This document shows positions 19,512-27,121 of a stretch of 64,000 bases of DNA, one piece after another (the stretch's first letter is position 1; each line of letters opens with the position of its first letter). This stretch comes from Microbacterium psychrotolerans (lineage in GTDB: Bacteria; Actinomycetota; Actinomycetes; Actinomycetales; Microbacteriaceae), in the NCBI RefSeq assembly GCF_031085295.1, contig NZ_JAVFWO010000003.1, positions 784,063-848,062 of the forward strand, written 5' to 3'. The position numbers and the translations under genes are program-made. The notes under the pieces are model-generated. The model ran no database searches, had not been told where the DNA came from, and saw only the letters and a list, made by a program, of their open reading frames with translations.

Positions 19512-20996
19512 GTGTCGACCCTCAGCGATCTCGTCTACGCCCAGGGCCGCTCCAGTGAAGAGGACGTGGAGTGGCTGCACCGTCTCGCGGGGGATGGTCA
19601 GCTCCTCGCCGACCTGGCGTTCGCCGACATCGTGCTGTGGGTGCCGACATCCGATGACTCGTTCGTCGCGGTCGCCCACACGCGACCGGGCGGTGCCGCG
19701 ACGCTGTTCTACCGCGACATCGTCGGCGACCGGGTGCGGCCGCAGTGGCGCACGCAGGTGCGTGAGGCGTTCCACACCGGCGGGATCGTCGACTCGGCGT
19801 CGCCCGACTGGTTCGAAGAGACGCCGACACGCGTGCGCGCGGTGCCTGTCTCGCGCAAGGCCGGCACGGCGGTCACGGTGATCGGCGTGCTGACCCGGCA
19901 CACGAATCTGGGGGAGGCGCGTATCCCGTCGCGCCAGCAGATCACCTTCAACGACTGCGCCGACGACCTGTTCGGCATGATCGCGTCCGGCGACTTCCCC
20001 GACCTCGCCGCGCCCACCTCGCCGCGCCGGGGCGCACCACGCGCGTCCGACGGCCTCATCCGGCTCGATGTCGACGGCATCACGACCTTCGCGAGCCCCA
20101 ACGCGCTCTCGGCGTTCAATCGCCTCGGCTTCGACGACGAACTCGAGGGGGAGTCCCTCGTCGAGGTGGTGACCGGCATCCTGCCGACGAAGCGCCAGTT
20201 CGACGAGTCCCTTCCCGTCGTGGTGACCGGGCGCGCGCCCTGGCGCGCCGACCTCGAGGCGCGGGGCGTCACGGTGTCGCTGCGCACGATCCCGCTTCGC
20301 GACAAGGGCACGCGGATCGGCGCCATCGTGCTGTGCCGCGATGTGACCGAGATCCGCCACCAGGAGCAGGAGCTCATCACCAAGGACGCGACGATCCGCG
20401 AGATCCACCACCGCGTCAAGAACAACCTGCAGACCGTGGCCTCGCTGCTGCGCATCCAAGCCCGCCGCTCGCACACCGAAGAGGCGCGCGAGGCGCTGAC
20501 GCAGGCCATGCGGCGCGTGTCTGCCATCGCGGTCGTGCACGACACGCTGTCGGAGGGCCTCGCGCAGAACGTCGATTTCGACGAGGTCTTCGCCCGCGTC
20601 CTGAAGCTGGTCGCCGAAGTCGCCGCGGCTCCCAACACGCGGGCGCGCACGCACTCGACGGGCCGCTTCGGCACGCTTCCGAGCGAGTACGCGACGCCGC
20701 TCGCCCTCGCGCTCACCGAGCTCGTCACGAACGCGGTCGAGCACGGGCTGGCCGGCCAGGAGGGCGACGTCGAGATCATCGCCGAGCGCGGCGACGATCG
20801 CCTCGAGGTGCGGGTCCGCGACACGGGGTCTGGCCTGCCCGAGGGTCAGGTCGGCCGCGGTCTCGGCACGCAGATCGTGCGCACCCTCATCCAGGGCGAG
20901 CTCGGCGGCACGATCGACTGGCACACGATCATGGGCAGCGGTACCGAGGTCACGATCGACATCCCGCTGCGCTACATCGAGCGCGCCAAGAGCTGA
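19512..20996 (+). CDS. pdtaS: Sensor histidine kinase, PdtaS family
   Basis: A 494-residue soluble sensor kinase. It has an N-terminal GAF domain (about residues 10-150), a PAS domain (about 180-290), a HisKA_2 dimerisation domain with the phospho-accepting His in EIHHRVKNNLQTVASLLRIQ (near residue 299) and an HATPase_c domain with ALTELVTNAVEHG and RDTGSGLPEG. There is no membrane segment. PdtaS phosphorylates the ANTAR RNA-binding antiterminator PdtaR, linking signals such as nitric oxide, copper or c-di-GMP to translation in mycobacteria. No pdtaR is in this window, so the partner must be elsewhere, as in mycobacteria. It is convergent with whiB1, as I recall for M. tuberculosis. Confidence 0.93.
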   Translation: MSTLSDLVYAQGRSSEEDVEWLHRLAGDGQLLADLAFADIVLWVPTSDDSFVAVAHTRPGGAATLFYRDIVGDRVRPQWRTQVREAFHTGGIVDSASPDWFEETPTRVRAVPVSRKAGTAVTVIGVLTRHTNLGEARIPSRQQITFNDCADDLFGMIASGDFPDLAAPTSPRRGAPRASDGLIRLDVDGITTFASPNALSAFNRLGFDDELEGESLVEVVTGILPTKRQFDESLPVVVTGRAPWRADLEARGVTVSLRTIPLRDKGTRIGAIVLCRDVTEIRHQEQELITKDATIREIHHRVKNNLQTVASLLRIQARRSHTEEAREALTQAMRRVSAIAVVHDTLSEGLAQNVDFDEVFARVLKLVAEVAAAPNTRARTHSTGRFGTLPSEYATPLALALTELVTNAVEHGLAGQEGDVEIIAERGDDRLEVRVRDTGSGLPEGQVGRGLGTQIVRTLIQGELGGTIDWHTIMGSGTEVTIDIPLRYIERAKS

Positions 20997-21053
20997 CCCC
21001 CGGAGGATGCCGGTACGCGGCGGCTTTCTCGGACGCCGAGCGGTGACCGAAGA

Positions 21054-21085
21054 AGAGCGGATGCCCCGAGGGGGGCATCCGCTCT
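21054..21085. terminator. Bidirectional terminator between pdtaS and whiB1
   Basis: A perfect 14-bp stem, AGAGCGGATGCCCC and GGGGCATCCGCTCT, with a GAGG tetraloop, lies between two convergent genes. The stem contains the over-represented word GGATGCC and its complement. Confidence 0.85.
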
Positions 21086-21099
21086 CTCGACGATCCAGG

Positions 21100-21348
21100 T
21101 CAGGACGCGCGTCGGGCGCGGGCGGCGCGGCGCTTGAGCGCGCGGCGCTCGTCCTCGGAGAGGCCTCCCCACACGCCCGAGTCCTGTCCGGTCTCGAGGG
21201 CGTACTGGAGGCAGATCTCGGTCACTGTGCAACGCGCACAGACCGACTTGGCCTTCTCGATCTGATCGACGGCCGGTCCAGTGTTCCCCACGGGGAAGAA
21301 CAGTTCGGGGTCGACGGTCAGGCAGGCGGCCTTGTCGCGCCAGTCCAT
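21100..21348 (-). CDS. whiB1: WhiB-family iron-sulfur transcription factor WhiB1
   Basis: An 82-residue Wbl protein. Four cysteines, C9, C37, C40 and C46, sit in the CX27CX2CX5C pattern that holds a [4Fe-4S] cluster, followed by GVWGGLSEDERRALKRR, the Wbl turn and basic DNA-binding tail. The start MDWRDKAAC, the ELFFPVGN motif and the length match mycobacterial WhiB1, an essential nitric-oxide-sensitive partner of sigma A. The open frame extends upstream, but the ATG at 21348 has an AGGAG Shine-Dalgarno and the canonical N-terminus. It lies convergent to pdtaS behind a strong shared terminator. Confidence 0.95.
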   Translation of the reverse strand: MDWRDKAACLTVDPELFFPVGNTGPAVDQIEKAKSVCARCTVTEICLQYALETGQDSGVWGGLSEDERRALKRRAARARRAS

Positions 21349-21594
21349 GGTGGTGCTCCTTGCAACAGAGGGGATGGGGTTTTGGGTCGGTTCGGGTCCG
21401 ATACCCTGTGGGATGTGCGAGATTGACTCGCCCCACGTCGCTGTGGGAGCACACGGCTTCACCAATCGTCCCATAGCGGTTTACCTGAATCAAGGGTTGA
21501 TCGGCGGGTTTGTGTAGGACTTGCTGAGTGTTCCCCCTGTGGTGTGGAGAGTTCGCACAAAACCCCTGGTCGTGCGAGAGGGAGTCGACGGAGA
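21349..21594. promoter_or_regulatory. Divergent regulatory region between whiB1 and a membrane protein gene
   Basis: A 246-bp, relatively AT-rich gap between divergent genes. It holds a perfect dyad GCGAG-ATTGA-CTCGC (21417-21431) and a smaller one, GGGT-CCGAT-ACCC (21394-21406), both in the presumed whiB1 leader. On the minus strand TTGATT and GACGAT, 17 bp apart near 21455-21495, are a possible whiB1 promoter, implying a leader above 100 nt. No clear promoter for the plus-strand gene was found. Confidence 0.4.
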
Positions 21595-22023
21595 ATGCGG
21601 ACAAACCTGTCCGGAAGGATCGCGGCGGTGCTGGTGGGGCTCGAGGGAGTCGGCCTGGCAGCGCTGATGGTGCGTGAGGTGCTCGCAATCGCGGCGGGCG
21701 ACACCGGGTCCATCGAGAGTGCGATCGCGCTGGCGGTGCTGACGCTCGTGGGCGCTGCGGCCGTGGTGGCGTTCTCGGTCGCCATCTGGCGCGGCCAGTC
21801 GTGGGGCCGGTCGGGCGGCATCGTCACCCAGCTTCTGATCCTCGCGGTCGCGTTCGGCGCGGCCACGGGGTCCTTCGCCGACCCGTCGATCGCCCTGGCG
21901 CTGGCCGTCCCGGCCCTCGTCACGCTCGTGCTGCTCGTACTGGCCGTGCGTGACGCCGGTCGTGCGGCCCGCCGCCAGGACGGCAGCGCCGACGACGAGG
22001 CGCGCGGCACCGCATCCCGCTGA
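21595..22023 (+). CDS. Small four-helix integral membrane protein
   Basis: A 142-residue membrane protein of unknown function. Four hydrophobic segments are visible: IAAVLVGLEGVGLAALMV, IALAVLTLVGAAAVVAFSVA, VTQLLILAVAFGAATGSF and IALALAVPALVTLVLLVLAV, with a polar Asp/Arg-rich C-terminal tail. The ATG at 21595 is preceded by GGAGA and a GGGAG, better than the upstream ATG at 21544. Similar small proteins are common in Microbacteriaceae. It is not obviously linked to its neighbours beyond sharing the intergenic region with whiB1. Confidence 0.7.
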   Translation: MRTNLSGRIAAVLVGLEGVGLAALMVREVLAIAAGDTGSIESAIALAVLTLVGAAAVVAFSVAIWRGQSWGRSGGIVTQLLILAVAFGAATGSFADPSIALALAVPALVTLVLLVLAVRDAGRAARRQDGSADDEARGTASR

Positions 22024-22061
22024 ATCCACCGTGGCGAGTCGAGGCCACCCGGTGTGGCCCC

Positions 22062-22121
22062 ACCCGCACCCGGCGTGACCGACCCGCACCCGGCGTGACC
22101 GACCCGCAGCCGGCGCGACCG
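22062..22121. repeat. Three tandem copies of a 20-bp unit
   Basis: The unit ACCCGCACCCGGCGTGACCG occurs at 22062-22081 and 22082-22101 exactly, and at 22102-22121 with two changes. It fills the gap between two convergent genes and ends at the bcp stop codon. No dyad symmetry or coding role is apparent. Confidence 0.8.
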
Positions 22122-22122
22122 A

Positions 22123-22593
22123 CTAGGCGCCCAGCAGGGTGCGCAGGCGTGCGACGTGCCCGGTGGCGCGAACGTTGTACAGGGCGTCAGAGATGCGGCC
22201 CTCCTCGTCCACCACGAACGTGGAGCGGATCACGCCCATGAACGTCTTGCCGTAGTTCACCTTCTCGCCCCACACGGCGTACGCCTCGTGCACCTTGTGG
22301 TCAGGATCGCTCAGGAGGTCGTACGTGAGGCCGTCGCGTTCGCGGAACCGGCGGAGCTTCTCGGGCGCGTCGCGCGAGATGCCGAGGATCGTGTATCCCG
22401 CCGCCTGCAGCGGTGCCAGGCTGTCGCGGAAGTCGCACGCCTCCTTGGTGCAGCCCGGCGTCATCGCCTCGGGATAGAAGAAGAGGATCACGCGTCCGCC
22501 GCGCAGGTCCTTGAGCGTCACGGCCTTGTCGTCCTGATCGACGAGGGTGAAGTCGGGGGCGGCGGATCCGGGTTCGAGGCGCGTCGTGGTCAC
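22123..22593 (-). CDS. bcp: Thioredoxin-dependent thiol peroxidase (BCP/PrxQ)
   Basis: A 156-residue peroxiredoxin that reduces hydroperoxides using thioredoxin. The peroxidatic Cys48 lies in MTPGCTKEACDFRD with the resolving Cys53 five residues later, the alpha-2 PrxQ arrangement. The fold begins PGSAAPDFTLVDQDDK and includes GVIRSTFVVDEEG near the C-terminus. The GTG at 22593 follows a TAGAGT element by 6 nt, so the message is probably leaderless. It sits 79 bp after the start side of rsgA's stop and is separately transcribed. Confidence 0.93.
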   Translation of the reverse strand: MTTTRLEPGSAAPDFTLVDQDDKAVTLKDLRGGRVILFFYPEAMTPGCTKEACDFRDSLAPLQAAGYTILGISRDAPEKLRRFRERDGLTYDLLSDPDHKVHEAYAVWGEKVNYGKTFMGVIRSTFVVDEEGRISDALYNVRATGHVARLRTLLGA

Positions 22594-22599
22594 CGTTCC

Positions 22600-22605
22600 A
22601 CTCTA
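22600..22605 (-). promoter_or_regulatory. -10 element of bcp
   Basis: On the minus strand TAGAGT is followed by GGAACG and the GTG at 22593. Confidence 0.6.
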
Positions 22606-22672
22606 GGCGGGGCGGTCCTCGGCCGAGCGGACGAGGACGTCCCGGAGACGCGCGGGAACCGGTCGCGGGCGC

Positions 22673-23737
22673 TCAGGCGCCGGACTTGTGCGACTTGTCG
22701 GCGAAGGTCTCGAGCAGCCGCTGCAGCGAGTCGAGGCGCGCAGGCCCGCCGGGTCCGAGCCTCCCCGCCTCGACGGCCTCGACGATCGCGCAGTCCGGGG
22801 CGTCCGGCAGGTGCGTGCAGCCGCGCGGGCACTCCTCGGCGACCTCGGCGAGGTCCGTGAACGCTCGGAGGATGTTCGCGGGATCGACGTGGCCGAGGCC
22901 GAACGAGCGGACGCCCGGCGTGTCGATGACCCAGCCGTTGCCGCCCGCGCCTCGGTAGCGCAGCGACACCGTCGAGCTCGAGGTGTGACGCCCGCGCCCG
23001 GTGACGACGTTGACGTGGCCCGTTGCGCGCCGGGCGTCGGGCACGAGGGCGTTGACGAGTGTCGACTTGCCGACGCCGGAGTGTCCCACGAACACCGTCG
23101 AGTGCCCCTCGAGGGCGGCGCCGATCCGCTCGAGCGGCATCTCGTCGCGCCCGCTCGTGAACACCATGAGGTCGAGGCCCTCGAAATGCGCCAGGAACTC
23201 GGCCGGGTCGGCCAGGTCCGTCTTCGTCACGACGAGAAGGGGACGGATGCCTGCATCCAGCGCCGCCACGAGGTAGCGGTCGACGAGCCGCGGTCGCGGC
23301 TCCGGATCGGCCGCCGCCACGACCACGAGCATCTGGTCGGCGTTGGCGACGACGATCCGCTCGACCTGGTCGGTGTCGTCGGCGCTGCGCCGCAGCAGCG
23401 ACGTGCGCTCTTCGATGCCGACGATGCGGGCGAGGGTGCCGTCGTCGCCCGAGGCGTCGCCCACCACGCGAGCGCGGTCGCCGGTGACGATCGGCGTCTT
23501 GCGCAGCTCGCGGGCTCGCACTCCCAGCACGGTGCGCTCGTCGGGCAGGTCTTCGTCGAGCAGCACCGTGTAGCGGCCGCGATCCACACCGAGCACGCGG
23601 GCGATCTGGGCGTCGCTGTGCGCGGGCCGCCGCTTGGTGCGCGGCCGGTTCGCCTTGGGGTTCGGCCGTACACGGATGTCGGCTTCGTCGAACTCCGACT
23701 CGTCATCGTCGTCGTCGAGATCGTCGAGCCAGCTCAT
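22673..23737 (-). CDS. rsgA: Ribosome small-subunit-dependent GTPase A (RsgA)
   Basis: A 354-residue circularly permuted GTPase that releases late assembly factors from the 30S subunit. In permuted order are an OB-fold region ([18 protein letters not shown]), G4 TKTDLADP, G1 [12 protein letters not shown] near residue 217, a G3 DTPGVRSFG and the zinc knuckle [16 protein letters not shown] near residue 304. The N-terminus is a strongly acidic run ([19 protein letters not shown]) followed by a basic stretch, seen in other actinobacterial RsgA. It lies 66 bp after aroA on the same strand and is probably in the same operon. Confidence 0.95.
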   Translation of the reverse strand: MSWLDDLDDDDDESEFDEADIRVRPNPKANRPRTKRRPAHSDAQIARVLGVDRGRYTVLLDEDLPDERTVLGVRARELRKTPIVTGDRARVVGDASGDDGTLARIVGIEERTSLLRRSADDTDQVERIVVANADQMLVVVAAADPEPRPRLVDRYLVAALDAGIRPLLVVTKTDLADPAEFLAHFEGLDLMVFTSGRDEMPLERIGAALEGHSTVFVGHSGVGKSTLVNALVPDARRATGHVNVVTGRGRHTSSSTVSLRYRGAGGNGWVIDTPGVRSFGLGHVDPANILRAFTDLAEVAEECPRGCTHLPDAPDCAIVEAVEAGRLGPGGPARLDSLQRLLETFADKSHKSGA

Positions 23738-23803
23738 GCCGTCGTCCTCGGCTGCTTCACCGTGGTCATCCCGTCAGCTCCGCCACCGACCGCGCTCGCC
23801 CGT

Positions 23804-25177
23804 TCACGAGGCGCGCATCGTCTCCTCGGAGAGGCCGCCTTCGGAGTGCTCTCCGTCGAGCATGCGCTGCCAGATCTGCGGGAACTCGGGCATCGTCTTG
23901 GCGGTGGTGCCGATGTCGTCGACCTCGACGCCCGGGACGGCCAGGCCGATCAGGGCACCGGTGGTCGCCATGCGGTGGTCGTGGGAGGCATGCCACACGC
24001 CGCCGCGGAGCGGGCGCGGCACGATGCGGATGCCGTCGGGAAGCTCCTCCGCCTCTCCGCCGAGGCCGCGCAGCTCGGCGACGAGCGCCGCGATGCGGTC
24101 GGTCTCGTGTCCGCGGATGTGGCCGATCCCGTGGAGCGTCGAGGGCGAGTCGGCGAAGGCGGCCAGCGCGAAGATCGTGGGGGTGAGCTCCCCGGCGGCC
24201 GACAGGTCGAGGTCGACGCCCTGGATGCCGGCGCCCGCGGTGACGGTGAGCGCGCCACCGCGGCGGACCACGCGGGCTCCCATCAGCGAGAGGATGTCGG
24301 TGAGCATGGCGCCCGGCTGCGTCGAGTGGGCCGGCCAGCCGGTGACCGACACGGAGCCGCCGACGATCATCGCGGCGGCGAGGAACGGCGCGGCGTTCGA
24401 CAGGTCGGGCTCGATGGCGACGTCCTTGCCGCGGACAGGGCCCGCCGGCACGATCCATTCGCCGACGCCCGGACGCTCGACGTGCACGCCGCGGTGGGCG
24501 AGGGCCTCGACCGTCATGTCGATGTGGGGGATGCTCGGAAGCCGCTCGCCGGCGTGGCGGAGCTGCAGGCCGACGTCGAATCGCGGAGCGGCGAGCAGCA
24601 GACCCGACACGAACTGGCTCGAGGCGCTGGCGTCGATCGCGACCTCGCCCCCGCGGACGTGGCCGTGCCCGCGGATGATGAACGGCAGTGCCCAGTGGCC
24701 GCCGTCGTCGATGTCGACCCCGACGTCGCGGAGTGCCGTGATCATCGCGCCCATGGGGCGGTGCAGGGCGCTCTCGTGCGCCGTCAGGGTGACGTCGCCG
24801 CGGGCGAACCCGCCGAGTCCGGCGACGAAGCGCATGACGGTGCCGGCCTGTCCGCAGTCCACCTCGGTGCCGCCGTGCAGCGGCCACACCGGCGTGACCT
24901 CGATGTCGTCGCCGTACCGCCCGGTGCCTGGGACCAGCTCGATCCCGACGCCCAGCGAGCGCAGCGCGTCGATCATGCGTGCCGAATCGTCGGAGTGCAG
25001 CGGTGCGATCAGGCGGCTCGGACCGTCGGCGAGGGAGGCGAGGATGAGCTCGCGATTCGTCAGGGACTTCGAGCCGGGGACGGTCACCGTCGCGTGCAGC
25101 GGTCCGTCCGCCACGGGCGCGTGCCAATGGCCGCGCTCGATCGGCGCGGAGCTCGGGGAATACGCGTCGGCTGTCAT
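23804..25177 (-). CDS. aroA: 3-phosphoshikimate 1-carboxyvinyltransferase (EPSP synthase)
   Basis: A 457-residue enzyme of the shikimate pathway that joins shikimate-3-phosphate with phosphoenolpyruvate. Conserved signatures include [20 protein letters not shown] near residue 35, [11 protein letters not shown] and [14 protein letters not shown], plus [15 protein letters not shown] near the C-terminus. The start ATG lies 8 nt after a TAGGGT element. It is divergent from the sigma factor operon across a 163-bp gap, an arrangement I also recall around mycobacterial aroA and sigH. Confidence 0.96.
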   Translation of the reverse strand: MTADAYSPSSAPIERGHWHAPVADGPLHATVTVPGSKSLTNRELILASLADGPSRLIAPLHSDDSARMIDALRSLGVGIELVPGTGRYGDDIEVTPVWPLHGGTEVDCGQAGTVMRFVAGLGGFARGDVTLTAHESALHRPMGAMITALRDVGVDIDDGGHWALPFIIRGHGHVRGGEVAIDASASSQFVSGLLLAAPRFDVGLQLRHAGERLPSIPHIDMTVEALAHRGVHVERPGVGEWIVPAGPVRGKDVAIEPDLSNAAPFLAAAMIVGGSVSVTGWPAHSTQPGAMLTDILSLMGARVVRRGGALTVTAGAGIQGVDLDLSAAGELTPTIFALAAFADSPSTLHGIGHIRGHETDRIAALVAELRGLGGEAEELPDGIRIVPRPLRGGVWHASHDHRMATTGALIGLAVPGVEVDDIGTTAKTMPEFPQIWQRMLDGEHSEGGLSEETMRAS

Positions 25178-25185
25178 CGGGTTCT

Positions 25186-25191
25186 ACCCTA
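25186..25191 (-). promoter_or_regulatory. -10 element of aroA
   Basis: On the minus strand TAGGGT is followed by 8 nt and the ATG at 25177, slightly longer than the common 6-nt spacing. Confidence 0.5.
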
Positions 25192-25329
25192 CTGAACCCG
25201 GTCGACAGTGCCGGGAGCCACCCACAGAGCGGAGCCGGATGTTCGCCACTCTCGATCGCCTCGATCTCGAGGCCCCGCTGCACAGCGCGCCCGTCGTGCG
25301 GGTCCCAGGCGGCGCGCAAGCCGCCACCG

Positions 25330-25335
25330 TAGACT
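25330..25335 (+). promoter_or_regulatory. -10 element of the sigma factor gene
   Basis: TAGACT is followed by GGCGC and GTG at 25341, with ATG three bases later. I did not find a GGAA/GTT SigH-type autoregulatory promoter with confidence. Confidence 0.5.
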
Positions 25336-25340
25336 GGCGC

Positions 25341-25952
25341 GTGATGAGCGACCCGATCGACCCGACGGACCAGGTGCAGGATCCGCGTGCGCAGTTCGAA
25401 GAGCAGGCACTGCCCTTCATGGACCAGTTGTACGCCGCCGCCATGCGCATGACTCGCAACCCCGCGGATGCGGCCGACCTGGTGCAGGAGACCTTCGTCA
25501 AGGCGTTCGCGTCGTGGAAGACCTTCACGCAGGGGACGAACCTCAAGGCGTGGCTGTACCGCATCCTGACGAACACCTACATCAACACGTACCGCAAGAA
25601 GCAGCGCGAGCCGTACCAGGGCACCATCGACGACCTCGAGGACTGGCAGCTCGGCGGCGCCGAGTCGACCACCGCGTCGAGCACACGCTCGGCCGAGGCG
25701 GAGGCGATCGACCACATGCCCGCGTCGGTCGTGAAGGACGCGCTGCAGTCCATCCCGGAGGACTTCCGGCTGGCGGTGTACCTCGCCGACGTCGAGGGCT
25801 TCGCCTACCAGGAGATCGCCGACATCATGAAGACCCCCATCGGCACGGTCATGAGCCGTCTGCATCGTGGCAGGCGAATGCTTCGTGAGCTGCTGGCCGA
25901 CTACGCAAAAGAGCGCGGCATCGCGACTGCCGCCACGAGGAGCACGAAATGA
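25341..25952 (+). CDS. sigH: ECF RNA polymerase sigma factor SigH/SigR
   Basis: A 203-residue sigma factor for thiol-oxidative and heat stress. Region 2 ([53 protein letters not shown]) and region 4 ([20 protein letters not shown], then [20 protein letters not shown]) are complete. The family members SigR (Streptomyces) and SigH (Mycobacterium) induce thioredoxin and mycothiol genes. The GTG at 25341 or the ATG at 25344 can be the start. The gene overlaps the zinc anti-sigma factor by 4 nt, as expected for this pair. Confidence 0.93.
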   Translation: MMSDPIDPTDQVQDPRAQFEEQALPFMDQLYAAAMRMTRNPADAADLVQETFVKAFASWKTFTQGTNLKAWLYRILTNTYINTYRKKQREPYQGTIDDLEDWQLGGAESTTASSTRSAEAEAIDHMPASVVKDALQSIPEDFRLAVYLADVEGFAYQEIADIMKTPIGTVMSRLHRGRRMLRELLADYAKERGIATAATRSTK

Positions 25953-26191
25953 CCGACTGCGGCTGTGAGAAGGCGCGGCGCGACCTGGAGGAGTACCTGC
26001 GCCACGAGGTCTGCAAGACCGAGCAGAGCGACATCGCCGAGCACCTGGAGCATTGCGCGGGCTGCCGCGACGAGGCGCTGGTGGCGCGCACCCTCACCGA
26101 GGTGCTGGCGCGTGCATGCAAGGAGAGCGCACCCGAAGAGCTGCGCGATCAGGTGCTGGCCAAGCTGCGGGCGGTCCAGGCGGCGCACTGA
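25949..26191 (+). CDS. rsrA: Zinc-binding anti-sigma factor, RsrA/RshA family
   Basis: An 80-residue ZAS-type anti-sigma factor that holds SigH until oxidation breaks its metal site. The HX3CX2C motif is H32, C36 and C39, with further Cys at 4, 6 and 22 in an arrangement like RsrA (a redox Cys before the HX3CX2C core). The C-terminal half is a basic and acidic helix. Start and stop overlap the sigma factor as ATGA, ensuring matched production. It lies head-to-tail with sigH, and a minus-strand lipid kinase gene ends 24 bp beyond it. Confidence 0.92.
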   Translation: MTDCGCEKARRDLEEYLRHEVCKTEQSDIAEHLEHCAGCRDEALVARTLTEVLARACKESAPEELRDQVLAKLRAVQAAH

Positions 26192-26215
26192 CGCCGCGCG
26201 CGCTCGCGCCGGCGG

Positions 26216-27121
26216 TCAGCCCGCGGGCGTGAAGATCGTGAGCGCGCCGGGCGCGACGTCGACCGTCAGCGGGAGCGCGCCGATCGGGTCTCCGTCCGCG
26301 TAGGCGGTCACGCCGGGCGACGAGAGTCGCACCGAGCGCACCCGCCGGATCGACACCTCCGGCACCGCGCCGTGCGTGCCCCGGTAGACGCGCGGAAGAA
26401 GCCGCAGCAGACGCAGGCGGCCGGAGGGGCGGACCAGCACGAGATCGAGCAGGCCGTCCGCCGGGTCGGCGTCGGGGCAGATCGGGATGCCGCCGCCGTA
26501 CGTCCGCCCGTTTCCCACCGTGGCCATCACGAGGTCGCCGCGCTGCTGCACCCGTGTGCCGTCGGCGAGCTCGAGCTCGACCTCGTACGGGATGCCGATC
26601 AGAGTCAGGAACTCGACGAGGATCGCGATGTTGTACCGCGAGCCGCCTCGCGGCCACCGCATCGCGTTGGCGCGGTCGTTGACCTTCGAGTCGAAGCCGC
26701 TGGCGAGAACCGACCCGAAGTACTGGCTCGAGCCGTCGTCGCGCGTGACGCGCCCCAGGTCGATGCGCCGTGTGCGGCCGCCTGCGATCGCGTCGGCTGC
26801 CGCGGCGACGTCGAGCTCGCGCAGGCCGAGCGTGGCCGCGAAGTCGTTGCCGCTGCCGGACGGCACGATTCCCAGTGGGATGCCGGTGCTGGCGACCTCC
26901 TGGATCGCGAGGTTCACGGTGCCGTCGCCGCCCGCGACGGCGACGGCATCCACTCCTACCTGGATGGCGGCCCGCAGCAGCGCGGACGACTCCGCAGCGC
27001 TCCCGCCGCTGAGGATGGACGTCTGCACCCCATGGGTGCGCAGCCGCTCGGCGGCCTGCGTCGCGGCGCCGGTGTGCGCCCCGGCGCGCGCCGCAGGGTT
27101 GACCAGGAGGGCGACCTTCAT
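26216..27121 (-). CDS. Diacylglycerol/lipid kinase (DagK/YegS family)
   Basis: A 301-residue lipid kinase that phosphorylates diacylglycerol or a related lipid. The catalytic domain shows VNPAARAGAH, the nucleotide loop VAVAGGDGTVNLAIQEVAST and GTV/GSGNDFAATLG, followed by a beta-sandwich C-terminal domain (TYGGGIPICPDADPADGLLDLVLV). The open frame extends upstream, but the ATG at 27121 overlaps the stop of the alkyl-DHAP-synthase-like gene (ATGA), so translation is coupled. M. tuberculosis has the same neighbour pair, Rv2251-Rv2252, as I recall, and Rv2252 has diacylglycerol kinase activity. Confidence 0.9.
   Translation of the reverse strand: MKVALLVNPAARAGAHTGAATQAAERLRTHGVQTSILSGGSAAESSALLRAAIQVGVDAVAVAGGDGTVNLAIQEVASTGIPLGIVPSGSGNDFAATLGLRELDVAAAADAIAGGRTRRIDLGRVTRDDGSSQYFGSVLASGFDSKVNDRANAMRWPRGGSRYNIAILVEFLTLIGIPYEVELELADGTRVQQRGDLVMATVGNGRTYGGGIPICPDADPADGLLDLVLVRPSGRLRLLRLLPRVYRGTHGAVPEVSIRRVRSVRLSSPGVTAYADGDPIGALPLTVDVAPGALTIFTPAG

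Noticed and set aside
21361..21410. A Crp-type site in the whiB1 upstream region
   Set aside because: TGTG and CACA near 21440-21453 are only 4 bp apart, not the 8 bp between those half-sites in the Crp consensus.
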